A DNA stretch of 64,000 nt. It comes from CAZTPJ01 sp964614515. GTDB lineage: Bacteria > Planctomycetota > Phycisphaerae > Phycisphaerales > UBA1924. Under the pieces are notes generated by a model. It saw only the letters and a program-made list of their open reading frames with translations, had not been told where the DNA came from and ran no database searches. Both the position numbers and the translations under genes were made by a program. The stretch spans positions 1-64,000 of the forward strand of contig CAZTPJ010000003.1 of assembly GCA_964614515.1 (NCBI GenBank), written 5' to 3'. Shown one piece after another: positions 18,447 through 25,091 of this stretch. Numbering within the stretch: position 1 is the stretch's first letter; every line of letters begins with the position of its first letter.

Positions 18447-19396
18447 CCGTCGGGTGATCCTGTCGAGCGTGGCGTGATGGGGGTGATGGTTCCCTCTTGT
18501 CCAGCGCCTGGGGGGTTCACACGCGTCGGCGGCGCGGCTTCGGGCGGGACTTCGGGGCCGACGGCCGTGGGCGAGGTGTATTCGCGTTCGCCCTGCAACT
18601 TGAAGACGATCTCGAACAGCCACGAAGCGACGAGTCCGGTGGCGGTGTGCATCTCGAGTTCGAGATATGCGGGCATGTCGATGAAGGCGTACGCGGCGAA
18701 CGCGGGCTTGCGTTCCATCTGGTGGTACACGTTCCACCAGGCGTAGACCAGATTCTCCGCGAGGATGACCGGTTCGGCCGGGGGCATGATCGCCAACGGC
18801 TCGACACCGGGCGGCAGCGACGGCGGAAACGTGCGCCAGGTGAGCGTCCACAACGTTCGGCCGTCGCTGGCCTGACTCGTGGGGATCAACTCGAACGCGC
18901 CTCGCGTGCCGCCTTCTGACAGGACCAGTCCCGGCGGCACGGCCTCAAGCGGCAAGTCGATGCGATTCCGCACCGGCGGCTCAGCGACGACGATCTCCAG
19001 GCGCTGCGGGGAGCGATCCAGACCGACTGTGACAACCTGCTGCGACGCGGCCGGGTTGTTCATGACGTGATGGCGCAGCCGCGGGTCGGATTCGAGCAGG
19101 AGCGTCGGGCGCGAGGGAGGTCTGTTCGCGGCGGGTTGATTTGCGGGCGTGGCGCGGCGCGTGGTCGGCGTGGGCGTCTGTTCGGGATTCTGCATCGACG
19201 TAATCACGAGCGCGAGGAGCGAACGCTGCACGACGATCTGCGTGCGTTCGAGGCCGGCGATGTCGCGGGCACGACGTGCGTGCGTCTGATCCGCGCGGGA
19301 AAGCGTGGCGAACACCGTGACGCACCCAAGCAACAACACCGCGCCCATCGCCGACGCGAGCGCCAGTTCCGCAAGCGTAAACCCACGACGCATCAT
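18443..19396 (-). CDS. gspJ: GspJ-like minor pseudopilin
   Basis: 317 residues. The N-terminus MMRRGFTLAELALASAMG is a classic prepilin leader: cleavage after Gly5, Phe+1 and Glu+5. The protein is longer than most GspJ because of a proline- and threonine-rich insertion near residues 70-95 and a low-complexity C-terminus. In the secretion pseudopilus, J forms the tip complex with I and K; the order I-J-K here supports this. It overlaps both neighbours by four bases. Confidence 0.82.
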   Translation of the reverse strand: MMRRGFTLAELALASAMGAVLLLGCVTVFATLSRADQTHARRARDIAGLERTQIVVQRSLLALVITSMQNPEQTPTPTTRRATPANQPAANRPPSRPTLLLESDPRLRHHVMNNPAASQQVVTVGLDRSPQRLEIVVAEPPVRNRIDLPLEAVPPGLVLSEGGTRGAFELIPTSQASDGRTLWTLTWRTFPPSLPPGVEPLAIMPPAEPVILAENLVYAWWNVYHQMERKPAFAAYAFIDMPAYLELEMHTATGLVASWLFEIVFKLQGEREYTSPTAVGPEVPPEAAPPTRVNPPGAGQEGTITPITPRSTGSPDG

Positions 19397-20019
19397 CGAG
19401 GCGCCTCCCGCGGTTGGCGGGGCGCTGGCGAGCTTGTGGGCGCAGGTGCGAGCAGATCGCCGTAAAGTTCACTTTGAAGAGTGGGATTCGCCAGAATCTT
19501 TCTCGTTGAGTCCGGGTTTCGAGCGTAAATCGGGTCGATCACGCGAGTGAGCGTGGCCTGGGGCGTCGATGCGGTGGGTTCAAACGCGCCGCGCCCGCTG
19601 GAATCCTCTTCCGACAGCCACACCCGGAAGGTCACATGACGAAACCGATCCTCCGGTCGAGAACCGCGACGCATCTCCCGCCGCTGGCGAGCCGCCTCGG
19701 GCGAAAGCGATTCGGGGTCTTCAATCGTGAGCGTTCGTTCGATGCGCTCCCAGCGATACATGAATGGATTGTCGGGCGGGCCGTAGGCCAGCGGCTGGAA
19801 TCGCGGCGGAAGTTCCGTGCGATCATCGAGATAAATGATGAACAGGCGGTTGGCCAGTTCCGCGGCCCCGATCTTGTGACGATGATGCAACTGCTCGCGC
19901 CACGCGCTGTTCACCGCCGCGAAAAGCACCGACGAAAAGATGCCGAGCAAGGCCGCGGCGAGCACGGCCTCCATCAGCGTCATGCCGCGACACCTCGTTG
20001 GCTCCCCCCGCAATCGCAT
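19393..20019 (-). CDS. gspI: GspI-like minor pseudopilin
   Basis: About 208 residues from the methionine at 20019, which overlaps the stop of gspG by one base. The leader MRLRGEPTRCRG is followed by MTLMEAVLAAALLGIF, so processing would occur after Gly12 with Met at +1 and Glu at +5. The globular part has an EDP and WLSEED segment, and the C-terminus is proline-rich. The position directly after the major pseudopilin and before J and K supports GspI, although sequence alone would allow another minor pseudopilin such as GspH. Confidence 0.75.
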   Translation of the reverse strand: MRLRGEPTRCRGMTLMEAVLAAALLGIFSSVLFAAVNSAWREQLHHRHKIGAAELANRLFIIYLDDRTELPPRFQPLAYGPPDNPFMYRWERIERTLTIEDPESLSPEAARQRREMRRGSRPEDRFRHVTFRVWLSEEDSSGRGAFEPTASTPQATLTRVIDPIYARNPDSTRKILANPTLQSELYGDLLAPAPTSSPAPRQPREAPR

Positions 20020-20417
20020 CACTGATCCCTCTGGAGATCCCACACGCTGATGTCGTCGGCCGTCTCCGGCTGGCCATCCTCGCCGTAACTGATGAGGTCA
20101 TACGGCCTGCCGGCAGCGCCGGGCACGCGGTAGTAAAACGCCCGCTTCCATCCATCCATCGGAACAGTTTGCTGGTACGTCGGCACGAGGACGTTAAGCG
20201 TCGCGGGATAGGCGTTGTTCTGAATGTAGTAGGAGTCAAGGTCTGACTGGACGGTGCGCATCGTGGCCTTTGTGGCCGCGACTTTGGCTTGGAACAGTCG
20301 CGGCGCGAACGCGATCACCGCCACGGTCATCAGAATGCCCATGATCGCGATCACGAGCGTCAGTTCAATCAATGAGAACGCGCGACGCATGCGCCGCACG
20401 CGAGTCATTCCCATCAT
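20019..20417 (-). CDS. gspG: Major pseudopilin GspG-like
   Basis: 132 residues. The leader MMGMTRVRRMRRA is followed by FSLIELTLVIAIMGILM, the methylated helix of type II/IV pilins with Glu+5. The -1 residue is Ala instead of the usual Gly. After it come SDLDSYYIQNNAYP-type and WKRAFYYRVPG segments and the C-terminal YGEDGQPETADDISVW, which matches the calcium-binding end of GspG. It forms the pseudopilus shaft. AAAGGA precedes the start codon at a normal distance. It lies 58 bases after gspF. Confidence 0.93.
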   Translation of the reverse strand: MMGMTRVRRMRRAFSLIELTLVIAIMGILMTVAVIAFAPRLFQAKVAATKATMRTVQSDLDSYYIQNNAYPATLNVLVPTYQQTVPMDGWKRAFYYRVPGAAGRPYDLISYGEDGQPETADDISVWDLQRDQ

Positions 20418-20475
20418 CGCTTGGTTCCTTTCTGCATGGTTCTACCTTTCGAACGTAGCCGTGGTTGCAGCCAGA

Positions 20476-21681
20476 TCATTCCATCCCACCCCCCGCCAGC
20501 GTCAGCAGCGGGACCATGATCGCCAGCACCAGCGAGCCGATCATCACGGCCATCATCACCACCAGCCCCGGCTGGAGCACGGCCAGCAGTCGCTGGGAAC
20601 GCCGATCCACTTCATCGGTCATATCGGACGCCAGGGCCGCGAACGCGGGTTCGAGTTCGCCCGATCGTTCGGCCGCGACGAGCAGCCGGCGCGTCGCCAG
20701 TGGCAGCGCCGACACATTGTCAATCAAGACCGGCAAAGAGCCGCCCTCGACGAGCTTGGTCTGAAGCGTGTGCAGTTGCTTGGAGAGCGTGGGATGCCCG
20801 ACAGCGCCGTTGGCCACGGCCAGGGCATCGGCCAGCGGCACGCCCGAGCGCGTCATCGCCGCGAGTACGCTGAAGAATCGCGTGATCTCCTGCGCCATGA
20901 TGAGTTCCGCCATGTACGGAAGCCGCCGTGCGCATCGCCACACGGCCGCCACCGTGCGCTTGCGCACCACCACGAGGCCCGCGCCGATCAGCAGCACCAC
21001 CAGCAGCACCCAGATGCCCTGATCGCGCAGAAACGCGCCAAGGCCAACCACGATCTGGCTGAACCACGGCAGTTTCGCCCCCGCTTCCTCCAGGGCCTCG
21101 CCGATTCGCGGAACGATCAGCACCAGCATGCCGATCGACACCAGAATGCTGATCGTCATCACGATCGCCGGATAGATCATGAGTGTCGCAGCACGCCCCG
21201 CCACGGCCAGTTGCCGCCGTGCTGACTCAGCGAGTTGCAAGGCCGCGCCGCCGAGATCGCCGGAGCGTTCGGCGGCGCGATAAACCGCAGCCGAGACATT
21301 GTCGGCGAACTTGGTGCGGAGGGAGGCTTCCGAGAACGACGAGCCAGCACCGACCTGCTCGCGCATTCGTTCGATCATCGGCCGTGCGGCGGGGCTGGCG
21401 GACTCGGCCGTGACCTGCAGCGCATCGACGAGGGGCACGCCGCGTGTGAGCAACTGGCCCAGGACCATGTTGAACTCGGCGAGATCCTTCAGCCTCGCGC
21501 CTTCGCGGGGCTTGAGGAAGTCCGGCATTCGCCAGGTGCGGAGGAGGAGCAGTTTCTCACGACGCAGGTTCTCGGCCAGTGCCCGGGGATTCCCGGCCGT
21601 GCGCAACCCGACCTTCCGGCCGCCGCGAGGCGTCGCCGCAAGAAACAGAAACGAAGATGGACCCTTGGCCACGCGACTCAC
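20476..21681 (-). CDS. gspF: Type II secretion/pilus platform protein GspF
   Basis: 401 residues with the GspF/PilC layout. A short N-terminal domain (FLAATPRGGRKVGLRT...) precedes two homologous helical repeats, each ending in a membrane segment. The first contains FNMVLGQLLTRGVPLVDALQ and AAERSGDLG, the second ITRFFSVLAAMTRSGVPLADAL and AAERSGELE. Hydrophobic segments lie near 170-195, 222-240 and 375-398. GspF is the inner-membrane platform that contacts the ATPase. The start codon is GTG with no clear Shine-Dalgarno. It is the first gene of the operon; gspE and gspD are not present in this window. Confidence 0.93.
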   Translation of the reverse strand: MSRVAKGPSSFLFLAATPRGGRKVGLRTAGNPRALAENLRREKLLLLRTWRMPDFLKPREGARLKDLAEFNMVLGQLLTRGVPLVDALQVTAESASPAARPMIERMREQVGAGSSFSEASLRTKFADNVSAAVYRAAERSGDLGGAALQLAESARRQLAVAGRAATLMIYPAIVMTISILVSIGMLVLIVPRIGEALEEAGAKLPWFSQIVVGLGAFLRDQGIWVLLVVLLIGAGLVVVRKRTVAAVWRCARRLPYMAELIMAQEITRFFSVLAAMTRSGVPLADALAVANGAVGHPTLSKQLHTLQTKLVEGGSLPVLIDNVSALPLATRRLLVAAERSGELEPAFAALASDMTDEVDRRSQRLLAVLQPGLVVMMAVMIGSLVLAIMVPLLTLAGGGME

Positions 21682-21721
21682 GCAGGAAGTGTACCGCCCA
21701 CTATCGTCCCGGGATCCAGTT

Positions 21722-22684
21722 TCACCCCCGCAGTTCGCGGCGAAGCATCGCGATGAAGACTGGCCCGCCGATCAGGGCCGTGAGGATGCCGACGGGAATC
21801 CGGCCAAGTTCGGGCCAGATTGCCAGGGCGATGGCCACGGCCAGGTCCGCTCCCACAAGCAGCGCCGCACCGATCAGCGCTGAAGCAATCATCAGAGGGC
21901 GATGGGCCGGCCCGGCCGTGAGACGGACGGCGTGCGGACAGATCAAACCTACAAATCCGATCGGCCCGGCGAGCAACACCGAGCCGGCGGCGAGAATTCC
22001 GGATGTTATAAAGAGCGTGATGCGCAGACTTCCGAGTCGCACGCCCATGCTCAGGGCTTCATCATCGGGAAGCGTGGCCGCGTCGAGCGCGGGGCCGAGC
22101 GTTGCGCCGAGCACGGCCGCGGCGATGACAACGCCACCGACGGCAGCAATTTGCATCCACGTCGCGTCATCGTTGATCGCGCCGAAGAGCCACCGAAGAT
22201 GAGAGCGGGATGGATCGGGCGGAAGCAGATGCTGCACCAGCGCGGTGCCCGCGCCGCACATCAGCGCGACGATCACGCCAACGAGAATCAGCGATGGCGG
22301 ATCGAGCATCCCTCGGCGCTGCGCTGCCGCATACACCACCGCCAGCGCCGCCAACGCCCCCCCCACCGCGACTGGGGCCAGGGCCATGTTGCTGACGGAC
22401 AGCCCCAGGGCGTGAGCGATGAGTGTGATGAGCATGACGGCGAAGCCCGCGCCCGCGGACTGACCGAGCAGGTCCGGCGACGCGAGTGGATTGCGCAAGA
22501 GCGATTGCAGCATCGCCCCCCCGAGGGCCAGGGCCGCGCCGACAATGGCCGACGTGATGACTCGGGCCAGTCGCACATCCGCGATGGCGGAGTCGGAGGC
22601 GAAGCCGAAACCGGATGAACCGACGGCAAGGCGCGCGAGGCTGACGGCGGCGAGCGCGGCCGTGGCGACTGCGATGACGATCAT
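21722..22684 (-). CDS. FecCD-family ABC transporter permease
   Basis: About 320 residues with nine to ten hydrophobic segments. It carries RLARVITSAIVGAALALGGAMLQ, NPLASPDLLGQSAGAG, GPIGFVGLICPHAVR and the C-terminal GRIPVGILTALIGGPVF, all hallmarks of BtuC/FecCD permeases for iron-siderophore, haem or cobalamin import. A GTG at 22699 (MSRRA-) is an alternative start five codons upstream. The ATPase and substrate-binding partners are not in the window. The region upstream is repeat and then an assembly gap, so partners could lie in the missing sequence. It points toward gspF with 40 bases between, so it could be transcribed with the secretion genes. Confidence 0.9.
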   Translation of the reverse strand: MIVIAVATAALAAVSLARLAVGSSGFGFASDSAIADVRLARVITSAIVGAALALGGAMLQSLLRNPLASPDLLGQSAGAGFAVMLITLIAHALGLSVSNMALAPVAVGGALAALAVVYAAAQRRGMLDPPSLILVGVIVALMCGAGTALVQHLLPPDPSRSHLRWLFGAINDDATWMQIAAVGGVVIAAAVLGATLGPALDAATLPDDEALSMGVRLGSLRITLFITSGILAAGSVLLAGPIGFVGLICPHAVRLTAGPAHRPLMIASALIGAALLVGADLAVAIALAIWPELGRIPVGILTALIGGPVFIAMLRRELRG

Positions 22685-22729
22685 GGCGCGTCGTGACACA
22701 GGCAGAGCGTACCCGCATGAGATGCTCCG

Positions 22730-22806
22730 CGTGCCACTGGCGGCTTGTCCGCCAGTGTTCGACACTACGACATGCAGGCACTTGCGGGCAAGCCGCCAGT
22801 GGCACG
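22730..22806. repeat. Inverted repeat with 18-bp perfect arms
   Basis: The arms CGTGCCACTGGCGGCTTG (22730-22747) and CAAGCCGCCAGTGGCACG (22789-22806) are exact reverse complements. Inside each arm a smaller palindrome (TGGCGGCTTGTCCGCCA on the left) can form its own hairpin. The layout is two adjacent palindromic units facing each other, like bacterial repetitive extragenic palindromes. The following 22807-22932 is very G+C-rich sequence leading to the assembly gap, without a supported gene. Confidence 0.88.
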
Positions 22807-22932
22807 CCCGCCCAAAAAAGAGCGGCCCGCGCGGGGGATCCGCGCGGCGGGTAACCTCGCCTGGGGGGGGGCGGCGTGCGGCGCGAGCGCGAGCGCCCAT
22901 GCGCGCCGGATCAGCAGCGCGCCGCCCAGCGC

Positions 22933-22942
22933 NNNNNNNNNN
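22933..22942. other. Assembly gap (ten N) followed by homopolymer run
   Basis: Ten undetermined bases are followed by 17 C and eight A. Bases after the gap (AAAAACGGGCGGCCCGCG) resemble the sequence at 22813-22835 before it (AAAAAAGAGCGGCCCGCGC), which suggests poorly resolved contig ends rather than a true junction. The real distance across the gap is unknown, and genes between the FecCD-type permease and mraZ may be missing. Confidence 0.97.
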
Positions 22943-23383
22943 CCCCCCCCCCCCCCCCCAAAAAAAACGGGCGGCCCGCGGGTGGTCGCCGCGGGGGCGA
23001 CTCGGCGGCGGCAAAGCGCGGTGGTGGGCGCGCTTCGCCGCCAGGAGGCTTTAAGCCGCTCGGTCGGTGGTGGGTCGACCGAGCAGCAAGTCGAGGCAGG
23101 CTCGTTGGGCTTGCATGCCGAAACATACCGGCACTCGATCCGGCCATCCTGGCCCTGCGATCGATCCAAACCCTGAGAGGCCCCGCAGTCCTTTACGGGC
23201 TGCCCCGTGATTCGTGACTCGCCCAGGCGTGTGCCCGCGACGAGTGTTTGTTCAATCCTCCCTGGCCTGCCGCTTCCAGCAGGCCGGAGGGCTCTCCTCA
23301 TCCAAGCCGATCGAACCGCTTCGCACGCCGGTTCGCCGGGAACACCACCTTCTTTCGCGTGATTCCGGCCATTCTTCCGGGAA
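22943..23383. other. No recognised gene between the gap and mraZ
   Basis: The first 100 bases are low-quality-looking G+C-rich sequence. From about 23040 the sequence looks normal and structured: for example GGCCTGCCGCTTCCAGCAGGCC (near 23267) folds as a strong hairpin downstream of the mraZ stop. I looked for RNase P RNA, tmRNA and SRP RNA signatures on both strands and did not find convincing ones. An rsmH gene, which often follows mraZ, is not present before the gap. Confidence 0.5.
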
Positions 23384-23878
23384 TCACGCTCCTCGCGGGG
23401 CCTGCGGCGGCGCGGCGGATGACACCGACGGCGACGCGACCCGCTGCGGGAGCCGCCTGAATCGTTCCTCTTCGCTGGCCGTCCACTCGGTGCGGTCGCG
23501 CACCTCTAACCGATTCCCCGCGCCGACAATCACCACGTCCCGACCAAGTCCGGCCAGGCGCAGGTGCTTCTCGGGAATCGTGATGCGGCCCTGCTTGTCC
23601 ATCGTCAGTCTGATCGCAAAGCCGAAGTACGACGCTTCCCGATCCGCTTCGACCTCGTCCGGGAACATCACGGCCGGGCTGGCCGAAGACATCTTCTGAA
23701 ATGTCGTTTCCGTGTACAGTCTCAGGTGGCCGGTTTTGCTCGACGGCGGCGCCGGCCATGGGACGCAGAACCAAGCCTTGCCGTCGCGTGTTTCGTCCCA
23801 TTGGTGCCGGTACTCCGCTGGAATGGCCAACCGGAACTTGTCATCGATGGAGTGGGTGTACTCGAAGGTGAAGAGCAC
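23384..23878 (-). CDS. mraZ: Transcriptional regulator MraZ
   Basis: 164 residues with the two AbrB-like half-domains of MraZ: FEYTHSIDDKFRLAIPAEYR near the start and RLTMDKQGRITIPEKHLRLAGL in the second half. Between them is an insert that makes it somewhat longer than the usual 140-150 residues, and the C-terminus is alanine- and proline-rich. MraZ binds TGGGN repeats upstream of its own gene and controls the division and cell-wall cluster. The start codon is GTG at 23878. The expected downstream partner rsmH is not seen before the assembly gap, so mraZ may stand alone here. Confidence 0.93.
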   Translation of the reverse strand: MLFTFEYTHSIDDKFRLAIPAEYRHQWDETRDGKAWFCVPWPAPPSSKTGHLRLYTETTFQKMSSASPAVMFPDEVEADREASYFGFAIRLTMDKQGRITIPEKHLRLAGLGRDVVIVGAGNRLEVRDRTEWTASEEERFRRLPQRVASPSVSSAAPPQAPRGA

Positions 23879-23900
23879 GAGGTAGGTCCACGCAGGTCAG

Positions 23901-23936
23901 TCTCCCCATTATGCCCCACTTTGCCCCCCGTGTCAA
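23901..23936 (-). promoter_or_regulatory. mraZ promoter with overlapping MraZ-box repeats
   Basis: On the minus strand, TTGACA (23931-23936), a 17-base spacer and CATAAT (23908-23913) form a near-consensus sigma-70 promoter about 30 bases before the mraZ start. G-rich direct repeats (GGGGGCAAAG, TGGGGCATAA, TGGGGAGACT) follow one another at exactly 10-base spacing from inside the spacer to just past the -10. This is the known MraZ operator pattern (TGGGN with 5-base spacers), so MraZ would repress by occluding the promoter. Confidence 0.85.
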
Positions 23937-24155
23937 GCCCATTGCTCCATTTCGCGCGAATTTTCTCTCGTCGCGTCTGTGAAACTGGGGTTGTACATAG
24001 GCTCGCTTGGAATCTGATGGGACTTATGGGACCTATGCGTCCTATGGAGTCAAAATGCCGTTGGAATGACATCGACGCGCCCCTTCGGACGACCGGTCGC
24101 ATCATCCGATACACTGCCCGCTTCGGCGTGGGTGGCGCCGGTGCGGAGAAGCGCG

Positions 24156-24617
24156 ATGACTTCGCCCACGGCCAGTGAACACATCATGGAAGCGGTGGCG
24201 CAACTCGGCGGCGGGTTGTTCGTCATGTCGGCAGCGCACGATGCGCAGCGTTCAGGTTTTCTCGTGCGCTGGGTGCAGCCGTGCGCGATGTCGCCGGTGT
24301 TGATCTGCGCGGCGGCGCCGCGCGGACACGGCGTGGAACCGTTGATTCGTGACAGCCGTGCGTTCGCGATCAGTCGGATCGATCCTGCTGATGCGTTCCT
24401 GACGCGGAAGTTTCGTGACTATGTTCCGCCTGATGAAGGCGGTGATCCGTTTGAGTCGTTGGCCGTGGAGATCATGGAGACTGGCTCGCCGATGCTCCGG
24501 CGAAGCGATCTTGTGATGGACTGTGCGCTTGTGCGTCACATCGAGTATGACGCGGATCACGGGTTGTACATTGGACAGGTCGTCGCGGCCCGCGTGCAGA
24601 CCGCTGAAGCCAGGTGA
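24156..24617 (+). CDS. Flavin reductase-like split-barrel protein
   Basis: 153 residues beginning MTSPTASEHIMEAVAQLGGGLFVMSAAHD, then FLVRWVQPCAMSPVLICAAAPRG, and ending ALVRHIEYDADHGLYIGQVVAA. That is the pattern of FMN-binding split-barrel (flavin reductase domain) proteins: a substrate-proof beta barrel that binds FMN, with the central Q-x-x-x-x-P segment and the closing H-x-x-x-x-G-D-H-like strand. Some members reduce flavin for monooxygenases. The methionine at 24156 was chosen over a longer frame with no family match. It is followed after seven bases by a lipoprotein gene on the same strand. Confidence 0.75.
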   Translation: MTSPTASEHIMEAVAQLGGGLFVMSAAHDAQRSGFLVRWVQPCAMSPVLICAAAPRGHGVEPLIRDSRAFAISRIDPADAFLTRKFRDYVPPDEGGDPFESLAVEIMETGSPMLRRSDLVMDCALVRHIEYDADHGLYIGQVVAARVQTAEAR

Positions 24618-24624
24618 GGACACG

Positions 24625-25062
24625 ATGCGACACGATCACCACCACGGCCTTCGCATCATCCGAGGCGTTCTTGGCATCGCGGTGTGCGTGATGCTGCTCT
24701 CGGCGTGCGCCGGCGGGTCTGGAACGTTTGAGCCGGCGATCCTTGATGAAGGTCGGGCGATGGTGTACGTCTATCGCCCTTCGGCGGGGGTGTTCGGCGG
24801 ACCGAGGCTCTTGCTGTATGTGGATCAGGAGTTGATCGGCGCCCTGCCTTCGGGGCGTTATGTGGATCTGATCGTGTTGCCGGGCAGTCGCCTTGTGCGA
24901 ATCGAGGGCCGATCCGATGCCGTGCGTGAGGCGAGGCTTTTGGCCGGAGAAACCGCGTACTTTGAAGTTGACACCGCGTGGGATGGCATGCCGACGATCA
25001 CGCAGCCGGACACCGACGAAGCTCGGCGCCGCATCGCCCGCACGCGCCGGCTCCATCGCTAA
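24625..25062 (+). CDS. Lipoprotein resembling the DUF2846 family
   Basis: 145 residues. The ATG at 24625 follows GAGGA. A signal peptide ends in the lipobox LLSAC with lipidated Cys28. The mature part contains AMVYVYRPSAGVFGG, LLLYVDQELIGALPSGRYVDLIVLPG and ETAYFEVDT, a small beta-sandwich pattern similar to DUF2846 proteins. Its role is unknown. It lies seven bases after the flavin-binding protein gene and probably shares its transcript. Confidence 0.75.
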   Translation: MRHDHHHGLRIIRGVLGIAVCVMLLSACAGGSGTFEPAILDEGRAMVYVYRPSAGVFGGPRLLLYVDQELIGALPSGRYVDLIVLPGSRLVRIEGRSDAVREARLLAGETAYFEVDTAWDGMPTITQPDTDEARRRIARTRRLHR

Positions 25063-25091
25063 CGCAGCACACGGACTTCATGCATGTCGGC

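Noticed and set aside
22765..23301. Minus-strand frames across the assembly gap
   Set aside because: They run through ten N and homopolymers, so the frame has no meaning.
22943..23383. RNase P RNA, tmRNA or SRP RNA downstream of mraZ
   Set aside because: Strong hairpins exist, but none of the conserved core sequences of these RNAs could be found on either strand.
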